A DNA stretch of 64,000 nucleotides from NCBI GenBank assembly GCA_963580455.1, contig OY756957.1:4965001-5029000 (forward strand). Direction: 5' to 3'. Below the pieces are notes generated by a model. It worked only from the letters and a program-made list of their open reading frames with translations, did no database searches and was not told the DNA's origin. Below, piece by piece: positions 34,440 to 47,628 of this stretch (positions within the stretch are counted from its first letter, which is position 1; every line of letters begins with the position of its first letter). Both the position numbers and the translations under genes were made by a program. The stretch is from Euonymus europaeus. Lineage: Eukaryota; Streptophyta; Magnoliopsida; Celastrales; Celastraceae.

Positions 34440-37400
34440 CTATCGCATATTCCCCTCTCGCAAGACGTCAATCATGGTGTAGATATGTTTGTCCGTCTTG
34501 GATTGGACCTGCATTTCACATAAATTTATAGTATCAAATAGTGCAAAGCAAAGCAAAGCTAATCTAAGAGGAGCGTACGAGTGGGAAACAATCAACCTCA
34601 TTGGCATTAACAATTCACACCTATAGGACTTCTTGTTGCATCAAACATATTCAAATAATGTGATAAATCATGATGACAGTCGCAGTTCATTTTCATTGAT
34701 GTTTTAACTTCTCACGAGCAACTGCAAGACTAAAGAGCAAAGGAATTGAATCAACTAGGAAAGGAATCTCACCTTCTTGGCTAGGAAAATCACAGCATCA
34801 ACGGTGCCCTCTGCATATATTGATCTACCACAAACGTTATGTTGAAACTCAAAAGAAACGCTGCAAAAAAAAGGACAGAGAGGGAAAAAAGTCACCAAAT
34901 GATAATAGTGGTCCGGAAAGTGCAGAAAAAGCAGGTGCTACTTATTACTGCATTACCTCATTATTGGCGGTAAAAGGCACATGCTAAATGGGGCAAATAT
35001 AGGGGTGTAATTTGGAGTGGGGAGCAAAAGGAGTGATTTTTTTTCTTCGTTTACACCCCTTTACACTACCCCTCACAGGTAAGAGCTACCCTCAATTTCA
35101 AGGTAATTGCCTCCCATGTAAAAGTTACCCCTCACAAGCCAAACAAACTTAAAAAGGGGTGAAAAATCACTCCTGTGCATAAAAGTTGCTTCGTCACAAG
35201 AAAGGGAAATAATAGACAGTAACCATGATTTGTATTATTACGTTTGGTCAGGTGATGTGAGATGATACAAATGGAACGCATGACCAGGCAAATGCTCCTC
35301 TGGAACTCCCACCATCTCGATTTGTTGCTGGGGATCCCGGATCATTTGTACCTGTACATGTTCGAAAAATGAGGACTATCAGGACAGTGGAAGGGGAGAG
35401 GAGGAAGTGGTAATGTTACAACAGAAACGATAATATTGATTCATTCAGCATCTGCACAAATGGTGGTGTCAAACTATACTCAGAAATAGCATAAATTTAC
35501 TAAAGAACAAAAGCAAATGAAACTAACGTATAATTTTATACTATATTGCAAATTTGCCATGTAGATATCCCAAGATATGATGGTGCCTGAGTTTATACAT
35601 TCACAACAAGACTTCCTGCATCTGCCTGATGCCTCACAAACTAGCCAGGTAGCCATTTTGACATGCTCGTTTATTTACAATTTTGAATTTTTAGTTCTCA
35701 CTTTTCTGACCTAGCGACCCCTGTCCTTCTACTTAGTTTCTAAACTAGCAGAATCTTAGGACATCAAAAGTGAATTTGATTGTTTTGTTTTTATTCCTCA
35801 TTCTCCTGTCTACAATTTCTAACTATAGCAGTCATCTCAGTACATGAGGACAACTACAAACCCCCTTCTTTGCCAGTTGATGTGTATCAAAGCACATCTA
35901 TGCCAATCAAAGTAATAAAAAAACACACGAGATAAACAACTCTACCTAGAATATCCTCTCCAGGCACCAACCATTATGCTTCTAAGGGAAGCACAAGGTG
36001 GAGACCGTCAATGAAGAGTCAAACTATGTCCTGTTGTTTTCTCTGAAGATTTTACAAGAAAGTTCCTCAAATGATAAAGTATAGGTGACAACATCTTGGA
36101 TGCATAAATTACCACCAATCCAACACATTTCTCTATTTTTTTAAGAGGTCACAAAATATATTTTTGTTAAGAAAAAGCACCAAATGGTTGCTACCTACTC
36201 CTACAAACTTCTTTTTCTTCATTTTTGGAGTGATCAGAAGAAATTGTATCAAGGGAAATCACCACACAGGTGCTACGCTTCAACAATCTTTAAGAAGCAA
36301 TATATTACATCTAAAAGTATTTCCATTTACATATGTATCCAAATTCAACCAAACGCCACAATTTGCAAACCAACAGTCCTTTACCATGCCCACTGGAGGT
36401 TCCACAGCATCAAGTACTCCTTAAATGCCGGTGTCATGTAATCCACTAGATAAAAATTAGATAAGAAAGGTCTAACCCAATCTTGATGTTTCCCTCTACA
36501 TTAAGATATTAATTTTCACAACATACAGAATGGAGTTATATAAGCCAAATTTTCAATAATCCACAAGAAAAAAAGATGATTCAGTAGCATGGAAAGTATA
36601 GCCATGGTATGGCTATGAGGTCTCCCTAGATCATTGTCCACCAAAAATTCAGTCAGCAATTACCATGTAATTTTCTACACTGATTCAGGAGTTCTCACTA
36701 TAATGACAATAAAGTAAATGCCATCAGCGAAATGCATGCATTAAACAGACCTGATCCATATCAAAAGATACACCCAGCTTCTGAAAGCAAGATATCACAG
36801 CCTTGGCAGTTCCAGATGTGTCCAATTTCCCTGCTTGATGAGACTCCATCACCTAGGATCATAAGCACATGCGTAAGCCACTATTATCAGCCTATCACAA
36901 TCAACTGACTAGTTTATAATTTTTTTTCTTTTTTGACAACAAAAAAAGGTTGAGAGTTAAAAGGTCTGATATCACCAAGTGCCTAAAGTGTGCATCTAAA
37001 TAGGCATTTCACATCAATAAGACTACAAAATTGAAGTTACATTTACAGTTGGAACTTAGATGGGAGAAATAAATTATTGACTACACCTGAAAGAAGAAAA
37101 ATATATCAAAAGAAGAAAAGAAAAAGACAAGGGAAGAAAAGGATATTAGCACCTTACTATTAAGAATAGCATTACTTTGAAGTAGATATTTTAAAAGCGA
37201 CCAATCAGCAAGCTATGCCAGACACAAACTAGATTTTCATCATTATATTGCTGGTTCAATAATGTTTCATCTGCGTTAACTGGTGTTGACCACCTATGTG
37301 CATCAGGAACTAAAATTTTCATATTCAGAATGTGCTCAATTGCACCATGAATTCAACAACGATTAAAATATCCCAATAAAAAATTAGCATACAAGGCATC

Positions 37401-39404
37401 ATAAATTAGGAAGAACGAGCTCCGAGTTCATGTATTCAGAATACTAGTTGGCTTAATTTAATGCCAAGCCTTTATTTAAATAAAACGTATACCTCATCCA
37501 CTAATATAAGTGGACAAATGAAATCCCTAAGAACCATGTGAAAACATGTATAGAATTAATTAGGTATATGCCTAAGCAATGAAAATCTTGAAATTTTAAG
37601 CTCACTAACCGTGTTGAAATATCCTTATGCTTTATACCAATTATGAACTGAAAAAAAAAAGTTTGATGAACTACATGACCGCAAAATGGGAAAAGAAAAG
37701 AGAATCACCTCTAAGGAGTAGCCAGAGAAGGCTCCAGGAAATTGCTCAGCCATGATTTCCATGGCTGCAATAAATGCAACAACCTAGCAAAGCATTAAAA
37801 AATAGTATGAAACAAAGTATCATTAATTATAATAATTATTCATGCTCTATGACAATGATACATTCTGATTACCTGCTTTCCCATCTGTGGGGATATGACA
37901 GCATAAACCTTTGAATCATTCACAGTCTTATACAATCGGTCCCTGTCTCCACCAGTTGTTCCCATAACAAAGGGGACTCCAACTTTGCAATAGAGCTCTG
38001 CATTATCTGCGTAACATAGGGGGTAAAAAAGAGAAAGATACATTAGCAAATGACTCAAATGCAGAACATAAATTATAATAATATATTTTATTTATGTGTG
38101 CGTGTGCAAAACTTCACACTCCGTAGGCAGATGTCTATAAATTGGTCTACTGAAGAATCCCTGTAATTAAAACTTACATTATTTCTTTCCAAAGCAGCCA
38201 GGGAACACTTAAAGGAATAGTTTGCATGGTTTTTTTTTCAGCCCTAAACTCCATTGAACCCCCAATCAGATTCCATATTGAACTCCAAAACTCTTACAGT
38301 CCAGTTGCAATAGTTAACAATCACGAAATAATCTATGATTCGTCTAAAAAAATGTGAATCAAAATGTGTGATCAACATCACTGGTCACTGGACTAAAGAT
38401 GGATGATAACAACATATACCCGAATAAAAGAAATCAAGTAAAACCACGTGTTAATAGACAGCCTAACATGTTAAATGTCCACAAATCCCCAATCTCACTA
38501 AACAAGAAATTTACTCTCTTTTCAATATCATGCAGGTCATTCATTTCCAGTTTAGAAATTTAAATCTGAATTTCTCTGGGCCAGCAAAAGTTACTCAGAA
38601 TGGAATAAGTAAAACAGGAAAGTGGTAAGTTAACTCATAGTGATAATTTGCTCTTCATTTTTCCCTTCATTTTTTCTCTACATTTTCAGGTCAAAATTGC
38701 ACATTGAATTTAGTTCCCAGTCTTCCATTTTCCACAGTAAAATTAAGAGAAATAAATTCCTAGGTGAGCTTACCATTCACTGCACCAGGCACAGTGTAGT
38801 CTACCACAATTAGGTTAGGGTATTCATCAAAGACAGAGGAAAGGACTTTCTCTCTCTCAGAAGGACCATGCACCTGAATATCTTTGCCACACACTTCCAA
38901 AGTTTGCCCAGATTCCTCTTCAGAGGCAAATGATACAGGGAGAACATCAAGCCCAGCTGCATCCGCTGCTTTAATAACAGCTTTACCCATTTTGCCAGTA
39001 CAACCATTTACCTGAACAAGATTACCTAACATTATGTGTAGAAAATGACTAACTGAACCCAGTTTTACGGCAACTAGTCTCATTATTGGAAAAAAATTTA
39101 GCGAATTCCCACGTAAACTTCTAAGCAAATTTAACAAAAATTGAAACAAATATCCTCACTAGTGACACAAAAATTAATGAATTAGACATTACGAGGTTAA
39201 CGTGTTGTGTACTGTTACCATGATTGGGATGCCAATGGGGTCGAACCGTCCGATTGGGGAGGTAGTTGACATCGATAATGCACGCAATTGAGACTTTTGC
39301 TTTTGAACAACAACGGTATTCCAAGTCTTATTGCTCGGTCTGCCATCTTTGCCTCCACATGAGAACGATAGACTCCAAGGAGCAGCTTTTAGTATGGAAG
39401 CCAT
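34440..39404 (-). CDS. DAPB: 4-hydroxy-tetrahydrodipicolinate reductase, chloroplastic
   Basis: DHDPR catalyses the NAD(P)H-dependent second committed step of lysine synthesis in plastids. Exons (reverse strand): 39219-39404, 38774-39011, 37873-38006, 37709-37783, 36751-36852, 35242-35351, 34773-34860, 34440-34508; all phases agree, 333 aa. The first 50 residues are Ser/Lys-rich and acidic-poor, as in a transit peptide. The nucleotide-binding loop is VNGCTGKMGKA (starting at residue 63). VDYTVPGAVN and PFVMGTTGG follow. The catalytic/substrate loop ESHQAGKLDTSGTAKA lies at about residues 214-229 (plant-type HQ-x-x-K). VSFEFQHNVCGRSIYAEGT closes the C-terminal domain. It starts 309 bp from the divergent PARG start. 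Confidence 0.95.
34985..35185. repeat. Possible small inverted-repeat element in DHDPR intron 6
   Basis: GGAGTGATTTTTT near 35029 is mirrored by GAAAAATCACTCC near 35165, with several CCCCT/AGGGG blocks between. It may be a short MITE. No target duplication was identified. Confidence 0.35.
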
Positions 39405-39713
39405 GGTGATGAGATAGCAGAGACAGGAAGTAATTTATATGGGAGGCGCCCGGGAAACTGGCTAGGGTTTAGGACTTCAGAAATTTTTCAAAATATAATA
39501 AATCTGTCTCTACAGAAGATAAGATTATTTCTGGAATGGAGGGGACTGGGGGAGGTACGGTGAAAAATGGGTTGCGGACATCTCAATTGTTGGTGACCGG
39601 GTACAACTCCTCGGATCTGAGTTGGACCGACCCGCTTTAAGAGCGGCCCATAGCCTGTAACTGTACTTGTTTCATCGTCAGAGCTGAAAGGCGTGCATGT
39701 CACGCGCCGTAGA
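39405..39713. promoter_or_regulatory. Bidirectional DHDPR/PARG promoter
   Basis: Only 309 bp separate the two divergent start codons, so both promoters must overlap. CTAGGGTTTA at about 39462-39471 is a telo-box-like motif. GGCCCA at 39645-39650 is a site II element (TGGGCC on the reverse strand). Both are frequent in promoters of housekeeping genes. No TATA box is evident. Confidence 0.65.
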
Positions 39714-42700
39714 ATGGAGGATTGGGAAGATTTGAAGTCGATACTTTCATTCTTGCCGGCAATTTCCCGGTCTTCGACTCTGTTCTGGCCATCGTCAGTT
39801 GTAGAAGCACTGAAAGTCATTGCAGACGGACCCCATCGCAGCCGAATCAGCTCCGGCGAAACACTGTTCCACGCCATTTCCAGTCTGAGGCGCTCTCTTT
39901 CTCTCTCCTCCGAACCCCTTGTTCTCTCCGCTCCCGACGGTTACTCAATCTTCTTCGACCGCTTGTCTTCACCGCAAGAATCCGCGAGATGGTTTGAAGA
40001 GGTTGTACCGGCGATGGCCAATTTACTGTTGCGGCTGCCCTCTCTGTTGGAATCTCACTACCGGCGTGCGCATGAGCTTCTCCGTGAAGGTGAATTTGGG
40101 ATAAACAGTGGCCTCCGTTTGTTAAATTCGCAGCAACCAGGGATAGTCTTAATCAGCCAGGTCTCTCTCTCCCCCTCCCCCTCCCCTACCTCTATCACTT
40201 TGCTCAAATTTGCATGCATGTATCCATGGATTTCTCAATTTATAATTGTTTCTTTTTCAGGAATTGATTGGTGCTCTTCTTACGTGTTCTTTCTTTTGTT
40301 TGTTCCCGGTTACTAATCGAGATGCAGAACATCTTCCAAAAATCAACTTTGACGATTTATTTGCGTATGTAGCCTTTCAGCTCAATTTTCTGGAACCCTG
40401 ATGGTTGCTGTATAATGTGATGATAATTAATAATATTCTGACTCTTAATACTACGTTTTAGTATATTTCTTGTATATTTTTTCTTTATTTCACTTTTTTG
40501 TGTACTTAAATCATACAAAGTTCGTTGATCTTCATTTCAGCACTTCATTGGTTTAATTTCAGGAGCCTCTATGACTGTTACAGCGAAAAGCAGGAGCACA
40601 AAATAAAGTGCATCATACACTATTTTGACAGGATCTGTGTGTCAATGCCCAAGGGCATAGTCTCGTTTGAACGGAAGGTTCTTCCTTACGGACAGCACCT
40701 TTCGTGCATTTCTTATCCTGATGCTGAGTTTTGGAGCAACTCTGCCACCCTTCTCTGCCCTTTTGAGGTTGTCCAAATCACCCTTTTTATTTTATGAACA
40801 GATCAACTATTGTTGTTATCCATAAGCTTAAATATATAATCATTCTCATTGTTACTTTTGCAATTTAATTTTCTAATTTAATTGTGGAACTTCACTCACA
40901 GGTGTCCGTTTTCATATTTTAAGTAGGTTCATAGTAGAGGTTTTATAGAAGATCAAACCAGTGAAGCTCTTGAAGTAGATTTTGCAAACAAGTATCTCGG
41001 AGGTGGTGCTCTTTCCTATGGCTGTGTACAGGTATTGATTCTGAAGGAAGTTATTTATTATAAATTTACATTTAGGAATATTACTTTCCTAGTTTATTTG
41101 TTATTTTCTTATCGTTATCATTTTAAATAGGAAGAGATCCGCTTCATGATCAGCCCTGAGCTAATTGCTGGTATGCTTTTCTTGCCTGCCATGGCAGACA
41201 ATGAGGCTATAGAAATTGTTGGTGTAGAAAGATTCTCAAGTTATACAGGGTGAGTATTTACTTTGCTTTAACTTAACAGCTTGTCCCCCTCTCTTTTCTT
41301 GAAGCATTTAAAACTTTGGAGTTACTTTGCCCAGAAGTTTCCTTCTGTAGTTGTTCCAATGACTTACAATATATAAACTTTTAACATAAAACCCGGAGAA
41401 GTTTCCAAGTTCTGAGAAATACTTTATACAGTTGCATACCGTGAGCAGTTTCCATTGAACTGGGAAAAAACAGTTTAAGCAGTTTAGTGAGTATTGAGTT
41501 GAATCATCTATGGGAAAAGTCCTTTGACTGAGTGCCAAAAGTTCCTTGAATATTTGAAATGTGGCCTTGATATTTAGTGTAGGTTTTTTTTTTTTTGATA
41601 GAAACATAAATTTCATTAGAAATCTCCCGAAGAAGTAAAAGCTCCCGAAGGAGATAAAACTCCCGAAGGAGATAAAACTCCCGGAGGAGAGACAACCCCA
41701 CTAAATGGGGAGAAACCGACAACCCACGCAGGGGATAAAATCAATCAAAAGAACATATAGATAACTACAAATTTGAAGAAAATCAGCTTCACAATGGTAG
41801 AAAACACCCCAAAAAGGCTAGATCTAAAAAGGTCTGCTACTATCACGGCAGATTTGAAGACGGGCGCTTGAAAATGTCAGATTGATTCCATAAGGTCCAC
41901 CCAATGCCAGATCTGATATTTAGTGTAGTTGTTAAAACATTGTTTTAATATCATTTTGAGTGACTTGAGCCATCTTTGGATCCATAAATGATTCATGTAG
42001 ATGTTCTCCAACATTAGCTTTCAGGACATGAGATTTATATGGATACGAGACCTATGAGCCTATCCACACATTAGAGATTTTTTTACCAAATATATGGCTT
42101 AAACATGGCTCTCAGTATCCCATTATGCTGGTTGTTGTGTTGACCATTTTGTATCTTACTCCTGTGAATTACCTGTTCTTTATCCCCACTGAATCATAAT
42201 TGAGTAATAGCTCTGTTAATCATCTTGGTCAAATCTCAATGTACTTCTTCTGAACATTTTTTTGCATTATCTTCTTAAGTTGTTATGAAAATTCAACCTT
42301 CGCCTTAGTGCAAATATGCAGTATCAACCATGCTTGTGGCCTTTTCTTTTTGACTTATCTTGCAATTAATTTCTGATGATATTTTTCTTTTGTTTGCCGT
42401 AGATACGCTTCTTCATTTCGCTTTTCTGGTGACTACATGGATACAAGGAATGTTGACATTTATGGGAGGCGTAAAACCAGGATCGTTTCTATAGATGCAT
42501 TATGTAACCCAAGTATGAGACAGTATAGACCTAAATGCCTGATTAGGTAAGTTAAATATTTGTATTTTCACCTTTACTGTGAAAAATGGCAGGTTTTTTG
42601 AGTATTATAGCCATGTATCTGTAATCATCATATAGAAAGAGTGTGTGCTTCAAGTTTTCCATGTCTTGAGTAATTCCATGTTCTTTGATTTTATTTTGTT

Positions 42701-45213
42701 GACTTTTGGAAACTGTTATCGATCCTTTCATTCCTGCTAAATTTCTTCAGGGAGATTAATAAAGCATTCTGTGGATTTCTGGATCAATCTGAACATCAAT
42801 ATAAAGTATTTTTGAAAGACAATGGACTTCAAGGAGCTCATTTTGATCCAGAGGATAAAGGTTCCAATGGCAAATCAAGTGATGATATTCTGGTGTGAAC
42901 TCTTGTGGCATTTTTCCTTTTCTTTTGTTTTTGGCATGGGTGATAATGATATTATCCCGTAATGTTTTTGAAGCTTTTATTTAGAATGACTTGAACTTAG
43001 TTGTGGGCAGTCTTAATGGAACTTGCTTAATGGAATGATGCCTCAGTTGCATTATTCCATAATTTATTTGTTCTTGATTATTCGTTGTTGCTTTTTAGTT
43101 GGTACATGAACCTCCCTCAAGTTCCATGAAAGGAAATGAAGGAGGTTGTGCTAATGAAGTTTTTGAAAATGATGAGAAGAATGGTTATCAGCATCTCGAC
43201 CATCAAGATGAAATTGGAATTGCGACAGGGAATTGGGGGTGCGGTGCGTTTGGTGGAGATCCTGAACTGAAGGCCATGACTCAATGGCTTGGTGCTTCTC
43301 AGGTAATTGTGATTGTTGTTTTGGCCATGCATTTGTTATGCGTTGAAGTAAAAGGCAGAGATTTACTTTCTGTCATTTTCCGGACTGTAAGTGTTTGGAT
43401 ACAAGGCAGTTAGACTAAGCCTCTCTCTTCTTCTTTTTTGAGATGCTTCAGGTTTGTTAGGTCAAATGATTTTTATGGATGATGTATTTTTTGTGAGGTT
43501 AAAAGTTATATTACCTTGTATTTCCTGTCTCTTTTTGGTGGGTGAAGAGATGGAGGAATGTCTACCCTTCCTTATTATTGCTGCCGCCGTTGTTTAATAT
43601 TGATCATTCTTTTTACCCCGAGTTATGTTTGTTTCAGGCATTAAGACCCTTCATTTCATACTATACATTTGGTATTGAAGCATTGCAGCACTTGGATCAG
43701 GTACTTTATTTTCATTCCCTACACACTTGAACTTTTTCCATGATGATCATTTAGATGATGCATCCTCATGTTTTTTTGCTTTATTCTTACAGAAGTCTCG
43801 TGCATTCAATGAAAACTGTGACAAAGTTCTCTCTCTCTTTTTTTTTTTTTTTTTTGAAATTCAATGTTATGACTTCAAATCATTCTGCAATACATCTTGA
43901 ATGAAAGACGGAGGAGAACAATTCCAAACCTCTAGGCTCTAGGTCAGACACAGAATCAACTGCCCTAGCAAGGATATGAGCAACTTGATTCGCAGACCTC
44001 TTGACAAAATTAAAAGAACAAAACTCAAAGTCCAATGCAAGGACTTTACAATCACCAACTATGAGACCAAAATAAGAGGGATCCTCTGTATGAAGATGAA
44101 GCGTATTGACTAAAATTTGAGAATCCGATTCAATCACAACTCTAGATAACCCCTTATCCTTCAACCAACTCAAAGCTTCTCTACATGTCAAGGCCTCCGC
44201 AATCAAAGGATCCATCGGACCTGCCATAAAAGATGCCTTAGCAGCAATGAAACTACCATCCGAAGAGTGCACAACACACCCCATACCAAGCTCACCCGAA
44301 GGGAAAAATAAAGCTGCATCGATATTGCACTTGAACATGCCCGAATCCGGTTTTATCCATCTTGTACCAAGCTGTACATGCGATGGAACTACCATACCAG
44401 CAGTACTTTGCGCATCTTGCCACTGTTGAAGCATCGAGGTCGAGTTAACAAGAACTTGCAAAGTTGGTATCCTTCTTCTCTTCCATACCAAATTATTCCG
44501 ATTAATCCAAATACTCCAGCAAATAGCAGCAGCTAGATTAAGGTTGGGACTACTAACCGTCTCCACTAGAGTAGACCACCAATCCATAAAAGAGCTTGCA
44601 CTATCATGTTATTGTGCCCAACTCGGTTCATTCTTGTAATTTGTATCTCTTCATTGAAAACATATTTTCACCATGTTTTCCTTCTTAGTCTATTGTTCGT
44701 AATTATTTTTAATGCTAAGCATAACCATTTCCCAATAAGGAGAACACGGTCCCCCGTCAGAATTGTATTTTTTCCCCCTTCCCCTTCTTGGCTTATTAAG
44801 AAACTGAGGGTTGATTATGTTCAATATCAATGTATTATGATCATTTGTATCTGGCTACTGCCGTTCACCTGTACTTTCTTTTATGGTGTCTGCAACTCTT
44901 GTTCAGCCAATCATATTGACTGTTGATTCTGAGCTTTTGTGACCTACCTGGTTAGTTACTGGTGCACATCCTTTGCAGTATAGTGCGTACTGTATTATCT
45001 TAGACTGGATGGTGTTTGTTAACAACATTGGTGCCACAGGTGACTCAGTGGATTCTGTCACATGAGTGGACGGTGGGAGATCTATGGAATATGGTGGTCG
45101 AATACTCGTCTCGGGTCCTGAACGGAGAAACTACATTGGGCTTCTTAACTTGGCTCCTTCCATCAATACACAATGCTGAAGCCATGATGGTGGACTCGAC
45201 AAATACTACTTGA
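39714..45213 (+). CDS. PARG: Poly(ADP-ribose) glycohydrolase
   Basis: PARG hydrolyses the ribose-ribose bonds of poly(ADP-ribose), reversing PARP action in DNA repair and stress; Arabidopsis PARG1 (TEJ) also affects the circadian period. Exons: 39714-40160, 40261-40364, 40563-40767, 40927-41031, 41131-41249, 42403-42546, 42751-42892, 43099-43302, 43638-43700, 45040-45213; 568 aa. The start is [11 protein letters not shown] at 39714, as in other plant PARGs; the upstream GTG at 39693 is not needed. The catalytic signature is complete: GGG at residues 277-279 in [13 protein letters not shown], then Q-E-E at 287-289 (VQEEIRF). [14 protein letters not shown] and [10 protein letters not shown] are also present. 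Residues from about 400 to 470 are the usual variable acidic segment. Introns 5 and 9 carry LINE insertions. Confidence 0.96.
41583..41913 (-). mobile_element. 5'-truncated LINE tail with 15-bp target duplication, PARG intron 5
   Basis: Begins on the forward strand with a run of about 14 T, the poly(A) tail of a reverse-strand insertion. It is flanked by a perfect duplication TGATATTTAGTGTAG at 41568-41582 and 41914-41928. The body has repeated CTCCCGAAGGAGATAAAA units and, on the reverse strand, ends in AATGAAATTTATGTTTCTA before the tail. This looks like the 3' UTR of plant L1-type LINEs. No ORF remains. Confidence 0.85.
43838..44590 (-). mobile_element. LINE 3' end with intact RNase H ORF, PARG intron 9
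   Basis: A T run at about 43838-43856 marks the poly(A) tail of a reverse-strand insertion. The ORF at 43880-44587 (235 aa) is open throughout. It starts [11 protein letters not shown], has [15 protein letters not shown] typical of the region after the LINE reverse transcriptase, and then an RNase H fold: FKCNIDAAL (first Asp), [10 protein letters not shown] (Glu), VIESDSQ (Asp), and [10 protein letters not shown]. The reverse transcriptase and endonuclease are absent, so this is a 5'-truncated copy. No target duplication was found. Confidence 0.8.
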
Positions 45214-45519
45214 CTTGGTTTTTTTCCGCCACTTCTGGTTTATTGGATTGCCTTCCTATATATTAGCCTGCTTCTTCGTCACAAGTTCGCAACTTTGTAA
45301 GCACATCCTTTTTATGTCCTCATCATGTGCCTCCAATACCATAAACAAATATGTAAATCTTAATTTTTTGGGAAATCGGAGTATTAATTTTAATACTTCA
45401 TGAATTTTATTGGAATAATAAATAACGATAGTTATTGTTACTGATCTAATGGTTTTTTTACGCGAAACCATGGGCCAAAGGCGCGATTAAATTTTGTGGA
45501 TATTGTCAGTATTTGATAA

Positions 45520-45765
45520 ATTGCTTAGTGTTGATTTGGAGAATTGAACTTAAATTTTATTTTTTCTCAATTAATTTGGGTCATTATGGAGTGTTTTGGC
45601 TTGGATGCATCACATTCGAGTACAAAATTATGTGGCCGAGTAAATTAATTGCAGAGTGTTGATTTGGAGAATTAAACTTAAATTTTATTTATTCTCAATT
45701 GATTTTGGCCGTTCTTAGCTTGGACGCATCCAATTTGAAAAAATTATGCAACCGAACAGTGAGTT
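45520..45765. repeat. Two-copy tandem repeat, unit about 125 bp
   Basis: The copies share GTGTTGATTTGGAGAATT, AAACTTAAATTTTATTT, TTCTCAATT, AGCTTGGACGCATC-like and AAATTATG-AACCGA blocks in order, with scattered differences. No function is apparent. Confidence 0.65.
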
Positions 45766-46407
45766 ACGGGGTCACCACACCATGAGAAGTTCGAAAGGTC
45801 TTCAAGCTACAAGAAGCTACTTTCACTTGTGAGTTATGGTTGACTGTTTTTTCAGCATTAAAACACTAGATTTCTTTCCAATATTTAAACCGTATTTTCG
45901 GTGATTTTTTCCTATACCGTCAATAAACTTTATTATTCAATTAATCAAAAATTAATTAATATCAAAAATATTCAATTTTGCAGTCTTCTAATCCTCTTGC
46001 CACAATAGGCACGTCCTCTTTCGATTCCTGATATGTCGTGACGTGGCAATTGAGAATTTTCGGGGAGTACGGAGAGGCGCGAAGTCAAAGTTTAGAAACG
46101 GTTATTGTTTGTCGAAATGCCGGATTTGCTGTAAATGCATTTTAAGGGTGTAAAAGATTTTATTTTATTTTTTATAAATTATAAATGTGATATGATCGGA
46201 ATTACGAGTTTAACGGTATATTATTTGTGTCAAATAAAAATCAAATAAATCGTGAAAAATAGATGACAATTTTGAATCGTTAAATATAAATTCAAAACAT
46301 TTTATCTCAATTTTTATTATGTATTTAATTTTTATTTGACACAAATAATTTTATTTTTTTAATAAATTTTCTCTTCCCCTCGATTTATTCCTTCCCCTTC
46401 TTAGTCC

Positions 46408-46475
46408 AATAGAACCCTTTTTGATAAAAAAAAAATAAAAAAAAATAAAAAAAATAAAAATAGAACCCTTTTTGA
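46408..46475. repeat. A-rich tract bounded by 17-bp direct repeats
   Basis: AATAGAACCCTTTTTGA occurs at 46408-46424 and 46459-46475. Between them is only a (TAAAAAAAA)n-like A-rich run of about 34 bp. This is what an extremely 5'-truncated retroposon (tail only) would leave. Slippage is the alternative. Confidence 0.6.
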
Positions 46476-46668
46476 GGGGGAAGGACGAAAGTGAATCAGT
46501 ATGATAATTCCTCATCCTCAAACCATTCCTTCCCATGGATTATTGTCCCATCAAATGAAAGTAATTGTAGTAGTTAACTCTTGATATTAATTCGAAAAAG
46601 GAAGCAACAAGCCCAGAACAATAAGAAAAATAGGTATTTTTCTTATCTTAGAGGATTAACATGAAATA

Positions 46669-46821
<153 letters not shown>

Positions 46822-46899
46822 TTAGGCTCGTAATTTCGATCGGATCACATTTATAATTTTAAAAAAATAAAATAAAAAATTTAACATCCTTAGGACAAT

Positions 46900-47275
46900 T
46901 GCAATGGTGTAAAGTTAATGGGTCAACAAAGTTACTGTGTTTTGCTGATGTGGCTATATTAAAAAATGTGTTTTGTTAATGTGGTTTTATTGAGATATAT
47001 ATTTTGATGATGTGGCTTGACTTTTTTGTAAAAAAGGTGAGACCCGGTCTTGATTTTGGTGTAAATTTGATGAGAATAGTATGAAGGATAAGAAAATAGT
47101 TGGGTTGAATAATAATTTTATATTGAGAGATGTGTTTTGCTGATGTTACAGTATTGAAATATCTGTTATGCTAATTTAATTATATTAAAAATTATATTTT
47201 TATAAAATAGATATGAGATTCAAAAATAATATTATTGGTCATTAAAAATGTAACAATTGTGGTTGTCGTTACAAT
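46900..47275. mobile_element. Possible MITE upstream of the MRL7-like gene
   Basis: The block contains three GTGTTTTGCTGATGT/GTGTTTTGTTAATGTGG-type repeats. It starts near GGACAATTGCAATGGTGTAAA and ends near TTACAATGCATTTACAGTGG, which are loosely inverted. No clear target duplication. Weak call. Confidence 0.3.
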
Positions 47276-47628
47276 GCATTTACAGTGGAGTCAGCTCTAA
47301 AAAATTTAGAGCAGACCCCGGCGTCCCTTGTTCGTCCTGGTGGTAGGATTTACCTCTCCAGTCTCCACCGACTGAAACTGAACGACCCGAGACTGCGGTT
47401 TTGCTTTTCTTCCTGGTAAATCACACAATTCACCTATTTTTCTATATTGAGGGTAGTTAACGTTGTATTTTTTACTTCACTGTATCCAGTTCTTGACCCC
47501 TTAATCCCATTAATTAGCAGTAGCCAGCGGAAAAAGATTTTTTGTTCCATTTTGACTGTATTGAAGGCATCTTCTGCTTGTGGTAATTACTTGTTAATTG
47601 TTCTTGCAGTGGAATTCACTTTGTAGAT

